A stretch of 36,287 nucleotides of DNA, taken from the NCBI GenBank assembly GCA_041398965.1, contig JAWKTT010000043.1:1-36287 (forward strand). Reading direction: 5' to 3'. A model generated the notes under the pieces. It ran no database searches and was not told where the DNA came from. It saw nothing but the letters and a program-made list of their open reading frames with translations. The position numbers were made by a program, and so were the translations under genes. The stretch's first letter is position 1, and the number at the start of each line of letters is the position of its first letter. The stretch comes from JAWKTT01 sp041398965. Lineage in GTDB: Bacteria; Planctomycetota; Planctomycetia; Planctomycetales; Planctomycetaceae. Shown here piece by piece: positions 26,607-34,067 of the stretch.

Positions 26607-27360
26607 CTCAAGCGGGCCGTCGCGGTTCGTGGCGGAATCCAATCGCAGGACCGCCAACTCTGTCCATCACTGATGGTCGCTTTGACGAACGAAGAGTTCG
26701 GTCGCACGGATGGCCGACTGAGCACGAGAGATGGCGGTCTTTTCTGTGACGATCTCCCGGAAGTTTGTCGGCGTGTTGGGCCGTGTCGTCGTTGCGACTG
26801 AACAACTGAGGCGGTCTCTCCATTCGATGTTGGTGTGCTGGCTTGCCCTCACTCTGCGACGGGATTGGCGGCTCAAACGTGAGTTGCTCTGGGTGAGTGC
26901 CTCAGCGATGAGTTGGCGGGCTGGTCAAGTGGGAATTCTGGTTCTGGCTCGGAACAGCCGAATTAAACATAACGGACATTATCGGACGTTGCGGGGGGGG
27001 CGAAAATGGCTGGCGCAGCGGGTTTCCTTAATTCGGTCCGCCAGAAGCCCCGTACGGACTGACAGGCCAGAACGGGGAGTCTGTCTGTCTCGTGACCAGC
27101 CAGAACAGGAAAGACAACAGCCCTGATTTCAGTTCCATCTCTCCAATGAAGGGGATGGCTCGTCGTGATGGATGGCCCTCCTCACGGGCCGATGAGATCG
27201 ACAGCTAACCAATGTGAGTCGTGCGACAACGTGAGTTCGTATGATCGACCTCAACGTCCCTCATTCGAAGCCACTCCAACGGACGAGAGTGTCCAACATG
27301 GAGATGCTGGTCGAGCCCCCCTGCTCTGCTCTCACGACATCTGGCTCACTGTCCTTTCGC
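26607..27360. other. Long region without a convincing gene
   Basis: These 754 bases separate accA from a small zinc-ribbon gene. A plus-strand open frame at 26731-27126 gives an Arg-rich product that does not look like protein. On the minus strand, about 85 codons ending at 26667 have normal-looking codons (ending NFREIVTEKTAISRAQSAI and so on), but only TTG or GTG could start them. This might be a remnant or a small gene. No tRNA or recognised RNA was found. Confidence 0.4.
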
Positions 27361-27591
27361 TCACTCCGGCTCACATGGCAGCATGGGGGCAACGAACAGC
27401 AGCTGTTGGCGGCGGGCGACATCCGGGAGTGCGACGAGTTCGCGATTGATTACCTGGGGAGCGGGTTGAAGTCGGCTGCACTGAGGACACCGAGCGAATA
27501 ATCGCCAGTCGTGTTGGCGGGTCTCGCGCCAGACGAGTTTATGGTCGGCATCTTCATCACAGCGCGAGCAATAGAGTCGAGCCTGTTTCAT
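27361..27591 (-). CDS. Small zinc-ribbon protein
   Basis: This 76-residue protein has two CxxC knuckles (C8/C11 in YCSRCDED and C35/C38 in RCPQCSRL) separated by 23 residues, which is a zinc-ribbon layout. Between them lie charged and aromatic residues (WRETRQHDWRLFA). A GGGGGTG run before the ATG may serve as the ribosome binding site. The gene starts 59 bases after the stop of the CvpA-like gene on the same strand, so they may share a transcript. It could bind nucleic acid or protein. No specific family was recognised. The plus-strand frames opposite it are not protein-like. Confidence 0.6.
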   Translation of the reverse strand: MKQARLYCSRCDEDADHKLVWRETRQHDWRLFARCPQCSRLQPAPQVINRELVALPDVARRQQLLFVAPMLPCEPE

Positions 27592-27650
27592 GAGTCACCC
27601 CCCGACTTCATTCCCAGGCTCAACCCTGGTGTGATAAGTGATGTCCGGGA

Positions 27651-28901
27651 TCATCGGACGCTGCCACCCTGAAGACGGTTTTGCAAATCGAGACTGAGAC
27701 GGCTCAGTGGGATGCCGAGTCGTTCGAGTTCGCGAACGATTCGCACTTCGATGGGGGTCTCGGCAGTTGTCCCGTTGTCAGGGTCCTGCTCTTGAACCGG
27801 TCGGTACAGATCGTAGCGCCAGTCTCTCAGGACCGCTTCCTGAACCAGTGGGTCGAAGCCATTCAATTTGTAGCGCAGGTCGTTCTGAATGTTGGCCTGC
27901 ACGGAGGGCAAACTGGAGAACCGTTTGCTGATATCGATCAGATAACGCTCCTGATTCGAGACTTGAACCGGAGGAGCAACTGGGGGATTCACGGGAGTCG
28001 ATGGCAAGTTTGAATTGAGCCAGTTCGTCGCGACGTTCTTCAGGGAGGCAATCCCCCCTTGTGTCAATTGCTGACGAAGTGTGGCCGCCTCTTCGGGTCG
28101 CGCATTCGAGAGGGTCTCCCAAATTTTGGTCATGGCGGCAATCTGGTCCTCCGGCGGAGTGGACGCGATCTGTCGTGAAAGCTCTTGACGAAATTCTGGT
28201 CCGATACTTGCTGGTAGTCGGGAGAGCAAACTGTTGATATCCGCCTGAGTTACCGCCGAGGTGGTTGGTTGTCCCCCCGAATTTTGGGCCAGTTCCCCGA
28301 TTGTCGGAAAGCCCGGAATTCCCCCGAGCGGATTCGGGGCTCCGAGGTCAACATCGCCTCCGGAGGTTGGATGATTCTCGTTGGCGTACTTATCTTCCAT
28401 CTCGGGCGTATCGAGTTTGTGGATGTAGTCATCGAGGGCGTTGTGAAGGTTTTCGGGAATATAAGGGTGTACGGTATCGATGATCTTGGCAGCGACGATG
28501 CCGGTTTTGGAGTTCTTCAGCGCATCTCGCGAGGCGGGGGAAAGTGTGACCGCAAAGAAGGTCATCACCAAAACCAGCACACTCCCCTTGAGGAATCCGA
28601 AGAGCGCTCCCAAGTGTGAGTTGAAGTGTTCGAGGTTGGACTTTTCGATCCAGTCATCGAGCATCTTCCCCAGGCCAAACGAAAGAAACGTAAAGGCGAG
28701 ATACGCCCCGAACATGACCACCCAGTTGTTGAGCGGTGGGTCCAGCTTGACGTAGGGGCCGAACATGGCCGAAATCGATTGCGAGAAGACCACACACAGG
28801 ATGATCCCGGCTATCCCCGCGAGCTGCCAGATGATCCCTTTCTGGGCACCACGAAGTGTGAAGAACAACAAGATGCCGAGGACGACAAGGTCATACCACA
28901 T
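27651..28901 (-). CDS. CvpA-family membrane protein with long C-terminal extension
   Basis: This 416-residue protein has four hydrophobic segments in the first 145 residues (WYDLVVLGILLFFTLRG, IAGIILCVVFSQSISAMFG, NWVVMFGAYLAFTFLSFG, GALFGFLKGSVLVLVMTFFAV). This is the CvpA (colicin V production) pattern, including the GxxKGxxxQ-like turn. The ATG at 28901 has AAGG about eight bases upstream. The frame is open for 95 codons further but without protein character. The remaining 250 residues are soluble, with Asn/Pro/Gly-rich linkers around a helical part (INSLLSRLPASIGPEFRQEL). Plain CvpA proteins have about 160-200 residues, so the extension is unusual. CvpA proteins affect envelope integrity and secretion; the exact job is unknown. 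Confidence 0.8.
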   Translation of the reverse strand: MWYDLVVLGILLFFTLRGAQKGIIWQLAGIAGIILCVVFSQSISAMFGPYVKLDPPLNNWVVMFGAYLAFTFLSFGLGKMLDDWIEKSNLEHFNSHLGALFGFLKGSVLVLVMTFFAVTLSPASRDALKNSKTGIVAAKIIDTVHPYIPENLHNALDDYIHKLDTPEMEDKYANENHPTSGGDVDLGAPNPLGGIPGFPTIGELAQNSGGQPTTSAVTQADINSLLSRLPASIGPEFRQELSRQIASTPPEDQIAAMTKIWETLSNARPEEAATLRQQLTQGGIASLKNVATNWLNSNLPSTPVNPPVAPPVQVSNQERYLIDISKRFSSLPSVQANIQNDLRYKLNGFDPLVQEAVLRDWRYDLYRPVQEQDPDNGTTAETPIEVRIVRELERLGIPLSRLSLDLQNRLQGGSVR

Positions 28902-29299
28902 CGACACACCTTCCCTGAGAGTTCGCGAAGCGACTGGGTGAACAATTCCATTTCTGCCGCGAGTGTAAGGTGTTCCCGCAAGTTGGGTAAAGAGGGATCT
29001 TCGTAAGATTCCAACCGGGGTAAGTTTGCGGGGAGCAGCAGGGTGCCAGATTTGGGGATTTTTCGTCGAAATCCTTTGGGGTCGGAGACGAGAATTGGGG
29101 ACGTGGGGCAAAGTCGGTAGAAAGTCCCAGTTCTTTGGGCCAAACGGTCGCTTCGGAGCCAAGGATCGGTCATCATCGACGAACAAACTGGGACAACCGG
29201 GGGAGTTTGCCAGCAGGGATTCCTTGTTGAAATCTGCAAAACCCGAAAGTCCGGGGAATAAATCGGGGTCTTTGACGCATCCACCATGTCGAGGGAGTG
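28902..29299. other. Divergent intergenic region between CvpA-like and sigma-factor genes
   Basis: These 398 bases must contain promoters for both directions. Short open frames here are shadows without protein character. I looked for ECF-type -35/-10 motifs before the sigma gene and found none I can defend. Confidence 0.45.
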
Positions 29300-29848
29300 A
29301 TGTCTGACGGGCAGCACATCGCTGTTACTGCGCTGATAGAGGAGCACTACGAGTTCCTCTATCGGTTCGCGTATCGCCTTTCAGGGTCCTCAGCCGATGC
29401 CGAAGATTTGACTCAACAGACGTTTCTCCAAGCTCAGCAGAAGTTCGACCAACTGCGCTCGCCCGAGTTGGCACGCGGTTGGTTGATCACGATCTTGAAG
29501 AACTTCTTCCGAAGGTCGTTTCGGACGCAACGCCCTGCCCCCTTTTCCAGTTTCACAGACGAGATCGATCCCGAGGCCCCCCTCGAACCTGAACAGCCGA
29601 TTGACTCGGAAGACCTTCAAACCGCACTCAACGAAATCCCTCCCGAGTTCCGGGAGCCTTTGACCTTGTTTTATTTGAACGACCTCAGTTACAACCAGAT
29701 CGCAGAGATGTTGGAGATTCCTCCCGGAACCGTGATGAGTCGGCTTGCACGTGGCAAAGATTACCTTCGCCGCCGCCTGACCCGACTCCTCGCCACCCCT
29801 CCGAACGGTCGAACCTCTAACCTCCCTCATTCAGATGGAATCGAGTGA
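29300..29848 (+). CDS. ECF-type RNA polymerase sigma factor
   Basis: This 182-residue sigma factor directs RNA polymerase to a specific regulon. Region 2 (about 10-75) contains HYEFLYRFAYRLSGSSADAEDLTQQTFLQA, with the core-binding DAEDLTQQTF. An acidic linker (EIDPEAPLEPEQPIDSED) leads to region 4 (about 105-165): a helix-turn-helix with LNDLSYNQIAEMLEIPPGTVMSRLARGK. Start is the ATG at 29300; a GTG one codon upstream is also in frame, and the GGGAG before them is unusually close. The anti-sigma gene begins just four bases after its stop, so both are made from one message. The pair probably responds to an envelope or oxidative signal. The signal itself is not visible. Confidence 0.93.
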   Translation: MSDGQHIAVTALIEEHYEFLYRFAYRLSGSSADAEDLTQQTFLQAQQKFDQLRSPELARGWLITILKNFFRRSFRTQRPAPFSSFTDEIDPEAPLEPEQPIDSEDLQTALNEIPPEFREPLTLFYLNDLSYNQIAEMLEIPPGTVMSRLARGKDYLRRRLTRLLATPPNGRTSNLPHSDGIE

Positions 29849-29852
29849 CCCC

Positions 29853-30722
29853 ATGTCCATGGATTGTCGGACTGTCCGCGAACTGTTAGACGCCTCCCGC
29901 GAAGAGCGGCAAGACTGGCTCTCGGTCGAGTTGCGCGAGGCAGCGGACCATGTCGACGCCTGCGACTCTTGCAGCGAAGTCCTCGCTCAGTGGAACCTCT
30001 TCGATCGCCAACTCCGCTCAGCCATGTCCCAGGTGGCCGTCCCCCAAGACCTGAAGCAACGACTCCTCGCCGCCTGCCAAGCCGAGTCGGCAACCGGGAA
30101 TTCTTCAGCGGCGTCATCATCGACGAAAGACTCTTCGTCCACAGTAACGACCGACAATAGCAACACCCCAACCGATGCTCCGTCTCGTCGACAGGAAACC
30201 GGACGAAATACGCGACGCTGGATGTTGCTCGCGTCAGCCGCTTCGGTGCTGGCCGTGATCGGCTTCTGGTTTTGGGCACAAAACAGCCCCACCACGATGA
30301 CACTGGAGAGCGTTTCCCTTGCCTTGGCCGATGGTTTAACCAGCGATTCATCGCGGACGGTTCCGCGAGATGTCGCTTCGCTCGCTCCGTTCGATGGTCA
30401 TTTCGATGCCCATGTTCACGATCTTTTGTGGGTCGATGCGGTCACCCCCGAAGCACGCGGCCTCGACCTCGATGGTCAGCCGGGACATGAAGCTGCCGTC
30501 TATCAGTTTCGCCTGCAGCATGGTCGAATTGCCGGAATGCTGGTCGTGCTCCCTAAGGGAACCCTCATCGATCCTCCGCAAATCGACACTCCCAGCCGGA
30601 CCAATGTCCGGTACAATCCGATGCAGCAAGTCTCGTGGACCCGAGGAGAGCAGGTGTATGTCTGCGTCGTCACTCGCGGGACCATCGACGATTTGCTCTC
30701 TCAGATGAACCGGCTCTCGTAA
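29853..30722 (+). CDS. Membrane-bound anti-sigma factor
   Basis: This 289-residue partner holds the ECF sigma inactive at the membrane. The N-terminal cytoplasmic part has C5 and the zinc-binding anti-sigma signature H33-x3-C37-x2-C40 (HVDACDSC). A Ser/Thr-rich linker (about 80-115) leads to a single transmembrane helix at 122-142. The periplasmic part (about 145-289) contains FDGHFDAHVHDLLWVDAVTP and a Met/Tyr/Trp-containing end, and presumably senses the signal. I prefer the ATG at 29853, four bases past the sigma stop. An in-frame ATG at 29835 would overlap the sigma gene by 14 bases but has no binding site. The HxxxCxxC motif recalls redox-sensitive ZAS proteins, so thiol oxidation is a possible trigger (inference). 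Confidence 0.85.
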   Translation: MSMDCRTVRELLDASREERQDWLSVELREAADHVDACDSCSEVLAQWNLFDRQLRSAMSQVAVPQDLKQRLLAACQAESATGNSSAASSSTKDSSSTVTTDNSNTPTDAPSRRQETGRNTRRWMLLASAASVLAVIGFWFWAQNSPTTMTLESVSLALADGLTSDSSRTVPRDVASLAPFDGHFDAHVHDLLWVDAVTPEARGLDLDGQPGHEAAVYQFRLQHGRIAGMLVVLPKGTLIDPPQIDTPSRTNVRYNPMQQVSWTRGEQVYVCVVTRGTIDDLLSQMNRLS

Positions 30723-30852
30723 CGTTGCGTCGGCACATCGCCCCCCGTAACGACGGTCTTCCTTATCTGTCGATCTTCAGGACGCGACGGCTCCGGACAT
30801 TCCCTCTACAATGTCCTCCAGAAATCCTGTGGACCATGACCGTCAAGACATT

Positions 30853-31686
30853 ATGAACTCTGCGACCCCCGAGTTTCGCCCGGACTACTGGACTGTCTGG
30901 AAAACCTTCTTTCGCAACTCTCTCATCCGCGAGATGACGTTTCGGGGTGACCTCATCATCACCATTCTGACGCGGACATTCTGGTTCGCGGCTCAGGTTG
31001 TGCTGTTCGATGTCATCTACCAACACGTGGCCTCGATCAAGGACTGGAACCGCGAAGAGTACCTCGCCTTCATGGCGACTGGGATGCTCATCAACTCATT
31101 CGTCGAGGCGTTTTTCATGCCGAACATCTCGAACTTCAGCGAGTTGATCCGGACCGGCGACCTCGACTTCGCACTACTCAAACCGATCGACACGCAGTTC
31201 CTGATTTCGTTTCAGAAGGTCAACCTCGCGATGCTGCAACAGGTGTTGCTCGCCGGGGCGCTGTTGGGGTATTCCCTCTATCGACTCGATGCGGAAATTA
31301 CCGTGTTACGTGTGGCGATGTACCTCATGCTGATCGGCGTGGGGGTCGCCTTTTTCTATGCCCTGATGATCACCCTCGCGAGTACAAGTGTTTGGACCGG
31401 TCGCAATCAAAGTCTGTACGACTTCTGGTTCTACCTCACGATCTTCGCCCGGTATCCTCAGAACATCTACCGAGGTATTGCGGGGGACATTCTCTGGTTT
31501 GGCTTCTCCTTCTGTCTCCCTATTCTCTTGGTCGTGACTGTCCCCGCCCGAGTGTTGTTGACGAAAGTGCTCGACCCCGACCCATGGGCCCTGGCCATTC
31601 CCCCAGCATTGACACTACTGCTCCTGTACCTCTCCCGCCGCTTGTTCCAATGGTCCCTCGACAATTACCGCAGCGCCAGCAGCTAA
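30853..31686 (+). CDS. ABC-2 family transporter permease (DUF990 type)
   Basis: This 277-residue membrane protein has six hydrophobic segments. The diagnostic stretch is FSELIRTGDLDFALLKPIDTQFL, which matches the conserved loop of PF06182/DUF990 permeases. The start at the ATG at 30853 is preferred because family similarity begins at about RPDYWTVWKTFFRNSL; an ATG at 30811 is in frame and cannot be excluded. Relatives normally sit in an operon with an ATPase and a second permease of similar size. Here neither is adjacent, so the partners must be elsewhere. The stop codon TAA shares its last base with the start of the heptamer array. Confidence 0.88.
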   Translation: MNSATPEFRPDYWTVWKTFFRNSLIREMTFRGDLIITILTRTFWFAAQVVLFDVIYQHVASIKDWNREEYLAFMATGMLINSFVEAFFMPNISNFSELIRTGDLDFALLKPIDTQFLISFQKVNLAMLQQVLLAGALLGYSLYRLDAEITVLRVAMYLMLIGVGVAFFYALMITLASTSVWTGRNQSLYDFWFYLTIFARYPQNIYRGIAGDILWFGFSFCLPILLVVTVPARVLLTKVLDPDPWALAIPPALTLLLLYLSRRLFQWSLDNYRSASS

Positions 31687-31888
31687 CCCCTCACCCCTCA
31701 CCCCTCACCCCTCACCCCTCACCCCTCATCCCTCATCCCTCATCCCTCATCCCTCATCCCTCATCCCTCATCCCTCATCCCTCATCCCTCATCCTTCATC
31801 CCTCATCCTTCATCCTTCATCCTTCATCCTTCATCCCTCATCCTTCATCCTTCATCCTTCATCCTTCATCTTCCGTCCTTCATCCTTC
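31686..31888. repeat. Heptanucleotide tandem array, about 26 exact-phase units plus degenerate end
   Basis: Units by my count: six ACCCCTC, nine ATCCCTC, one ATCCTTC, one ATCCCTC, four ATCCTTC, one ATCCCTC, four ATCCTTC (31686-31867), then three degenerate units to 31888. Each unit type differs from the previous by one C-to-T change. All three plus-strand frames are open through it. The minus strand reads GGGG-TGA repeats followed by GGG-ATGA repeats. It begins on the last base of the permease stop codon and ends 67 bases before the DUF1080 start codon. Confidence 0.97.
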
Positions 31889-31955
31889 CCCCCAAGTGCG
31901 GTGTCGGCTAGTCTGCCAGCATTGGTTGTCGTCCCTTTCACCAAGGAGAATCACA

Positions 31956-32717
31956 ATGCGTTGTGCCGTTTCGATGTCGCTGATGTTTGCTCTAACGATC
32001 TCTGTCAGTTTGCCCCGAGCAGTTCTCGCCGAAGATAAGGCATCAACCGCCGAAAAGAATCCGGCTGGCGAGGCCAAGGTCGACTGGTCCACGTCGCAAA
32101 TCGCCAAACTCCCCGAGAGCGAAAAGCCAATCCATCTGTTCGATGGCAAGTCGCTCGAAGGTTGGGAGGGGCAGATCGAAAAGTACTGGTCGGTTCAGGA
32201 CGGCATCATCGTCGGCAAGAACAACGCCGAGAACGCCCCCAAGGCGAGTACCTACCTCGTCACGAAGAAGAAGTACCGCAACTTCCGGCTCATCTTTGAA
32301 GCGAAGCTCGTCACCAGCGAGATGCACTCGGGGATTTCCCTGTGGGGCAAGACCGTCGAGAAGGAGAGCGACCCGTTCAGCTATATGGGGCATCTCGTGA
32401 TGTTTCCGTCGGGATATGGTTACTACGATCTCTACCGCCGCAACAGCATCTATCGCGATCCCGACGGGGCCGCCAAGAAAGCGGGGCATCAGCACGATTG
32501 GAATCAAATGGAAATCCTCGCCATCGGCAATCGAATTCGATTCGCCATCAATGGTCAGGAAGTCGGCGACTGGACCGATCCTAAGCCCGAATACTGCGAA
32601 GAAGGCCCGATCGGCCTGCAACTGCACAGCAACAAAGTGCCACAGGAGATGCAGTTCCGCGGACTGATCCTGACCGAGAACCCCGAAGACAAAATGATCA
32701 CCGCGTCCCCGAAGTAG
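31956..32717 (+). CDS. DUF1080 (3-keto-disaccharide hydrolase-like) secreted protein
   Basis: The product has 253 residues. AAGGAGA lies about seven bases before the ATG at 31956, one of the best ribosome binding sites in the window, and a signal peptide follows (MSLMFALTISVSLPRAVLA). The domain shows IHLFDGKSLEGWEG, WSVQDGIIVGKN, YRNFRLIFEAKLV, HSGISLWG, DWNQMEILAIGNRIRFAINGQEVGDW and the closing MQFRGLILTE, the full DUF1080 pattern. It probably binds or cleaves a carbohydrate outside the cytoplasm. It differs considerably from the DUF1080 protein at 13494, so it is not a recent duplicate. The frame is open for 188 codons upstream, only because the heptamer array has no stops. Confidence 0.9.
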   Translation: MRCAVSMSLMFALTISVSLPRAVLAEDKASTAEKNPAGEAKVDWSTSQIAKLPESEKPIHLFDGKSLEGWEGQIEKYWSVQDGIIVGKNNAENAPKASTYLVTKKKYRNFRLIFEAKLVTSEMHSGISLWGKTVEKESDPFSYMGHLVMFPSGYGYYDLYRRNSIYRDPDGAAKKAGHQHDWNQMEILAIGNRIRFAINGQEVGDWTDPKPEYCEEGPIGLQLHSNKVPQEMQFRGLILTENPEDKMITASPK

Positions 32718-32745
32718 TTTGTTTGATCAATTTCACTTCCAAGTT

Positions 32746-32771
32746 GCGAATCGTTTCAACGAACGATTCGC
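32746..32771. repeat. Perfect 10-bp inverted repeat
   Basis: GCGAATCGTT and AACGATTCGC flank a six-base loop, 29 bases after the DUF1080 stop codon. With the following hairpin it may form the 3' end of that transcript, or it may be a dyad operator for the moxR gene. Confidence 0.5.
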
Positions 32772-32785
32772 CGCTGACGTAGCTC

Positions 32786-32824
32786 CCGGGCAGGGAGCGA
32801 ACTCAATTCGACTCCCCTGCCCGG
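32786..32824 (+). terminator. Long imperfect GC hairpin, candidate terminator or attenuator
   Basis: CCGGGCAGGG-AG-CGAA pairs with TTCG-A-CT-CCCCTGCCCGG, with two single-base bulges and a five-base loop. TTCTCGGCTCTTTT follows. It lies between the DUF1080 stop and the moxR start, 52 bases before the latter, so it could end the first transcript or attenuate the second. Confidence 0.5.
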
Positions 32825-32876
32825 TTCTCGGCTCTTTTCTGATCCCCACAGTAACTCTCGCCACCTCCGGCTGCTC

Positions 32877-33887
32877 ATGTCTATCACGAGTCCAATCTCG
32901 ACCAGCTCCGGCTCATCCGGCTCCGCATCGGTCCCCGATTTCGTTATGCCACCCGAATTGGCATACCAGAAGCTCAAGCAACTTAAGGCAAATCTCGCCC
33001 TCGTGATTCGCGGCAAGCCCGAGTCGATCGACATTCTCGTCATCGCACTTCTGGCAGGTGGCTCGGTCTTGATGGAAGACGTCCCCGGTGTCGGCAAGAC
33101 AACCTTGGCAAAGTCACTCGCCCGTTCACTCGACGTTGAGTTTCAACGAATTCAGTTCACCCCCGACCTCCTCCCCTCCGACATCCTCGGCGCATCGGTC
33201 TTCAGCCCGAAAGATGGAAGCTTTACTTTTCGCAAAGGGCCAATTTTTTGCAGCGTACTTTTAGCTGATGAAATCAACCGGGCTTCTCCACGAACGCAGT
33301 CCGCCTTACTCGAAGCGATGAGCGAAGGTCAGGTGACCATCGAGGGGGTCCGTCATCATCTGCCGCAACCATTTCTTGTGCTCGCGACCGAAAACCCCAT
33401 CGACTTTCATGGAACCTATCCGCTGCCCGAAGCACAACTCGATCGGTTCCTCGTTCAACTCCATCTCGGCTATCCCGACGCTCAAGCCGAAGTCGAAATG
33501 CTCATTTCACAGGCCGTCGTCTCTCCGATCGACGAAATCCCGGTCGTGCTCTCGCTCAACGAAGTTCGCAGCATTCAACAGCTTGTCCGCTCGGTCCATG
33601 TCGACCCCTCGATCGCTGCATACCTCGTGCAGATCGCAAACGTCACCCGGCATCACCCTCAGTTGAAGCTTGGCGTCAGCCCCCGCGGCTCCCTCATGTT
33701 TTTCCGCGCCGTTCAAGCAGCGGCCTTCGCAGAAGGTCGGATGCATGTCACCCCCGACGATGTCCAACGGCTTGCCGTTCATGTCCTGGCTCATCGTACT
33801 GTCCTGACATCCAAAGCTAAGTACGGCAGTCTCACGAAACCTCAACTGATCGAAGAAATCATCGCCCAAACTCCAGTCCCCGTGTAA
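32877..33887 (+). CDS. MoxR-family AAA+ ATPase
   Basis: This 336-residue cytoplasmic ATPase is of the kind that acts as a chaperone in assembly or activation of proteins with vWA domains. Visible motifs are Walker A (EDVPGVGKTTLAKS), pore-proximal QFTPDLLPSDILGASVF, Walker B (VLLADEINRASPRTQSALLEAM), sensor 1 (LATENPIDFHGTYPLPEAQLDRF) and sensor 2 (GVSPRGSLMFFRA). The first 22 residues are Ser/Gly-rich and variable. The DUF58 gene follows 180 bp downstream in the same orientation, the classic pairing. The usual further partners (vWA membrane proteins, transglutaminase-like protein) are not in the window. The start at 32877 is the most upstream ATG; its binding site is unclear. Confidence 0.95.
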   Translation: MSITSPISTSSGSSGSASVPDFVMPPELAYQKLKQLKANLALVIRGKPESIDILVIALLAGGSVLMEDVPGVGKTTLAKSLARSLDVEFQRIQFTPDLLPSDILGASVFSPKDGSFTFRKGPIFCSVLLADEINRASPRTQSALLEAMSEGQVTIEGVRHHLPQPFLVLATENPIDFHGTYPLPEAQLDRFLVQLHLGYPDAQAEVEMLISQAVVSPIDEIPVVLSLNEVRSIQQLVRSVHVDPSIAAYLVQIANVTRHHPQLKLGVSPRGSLMFFRAVQAAAFAEGRMHVTPDDVQRLAVHVLAHRTVLTSKAKYGSLTKPQLIEEIIAQTPVPV

Positions 33888-34067
33888 CATCGCAAACCGA
33901 CCGAATCCCCGGTTCTCTGCACATGACTTCAATAGACAAGGGACACTCCCTCTCACTTTTGTCACACCAGGTATTCTGTCTCGCCATGTGATTTCACCGG
34001 TTCGACCTTCCGCATTTCTAGACTCCCCCCTCACATACTGCTTCATCCCATTTGCGGTTTACGACTG

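Noticed and set aside
25686..26657. 323-codon minus-strand frame opposite accA
   Set aside because: AccA on the plus strand is a certain full-length family member; the opposite frame shows no domain.
26731..27126. 131-codon plus-strand frame in the gap after accA
   Set aside because: Arg/Ser-rich text with no motif and a poorly spaced ribosome binding site; not supported as a gene.
27241..27501. 86-codon plus-strand frame
   Set aside because: It overlaps the zinc-ribbon gene antisense and has no family features.
28902..29186. 95-codon upstream extension of the CvpA-like gene
   Set aside because: No protein character, a TTG start, and a good ribosome binding site at the internal ATG 28901.
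31686..31888. CRISPR array
   Set aside because: The repeats are contiguous 7-bp units without spacers, and no cas genes are present.
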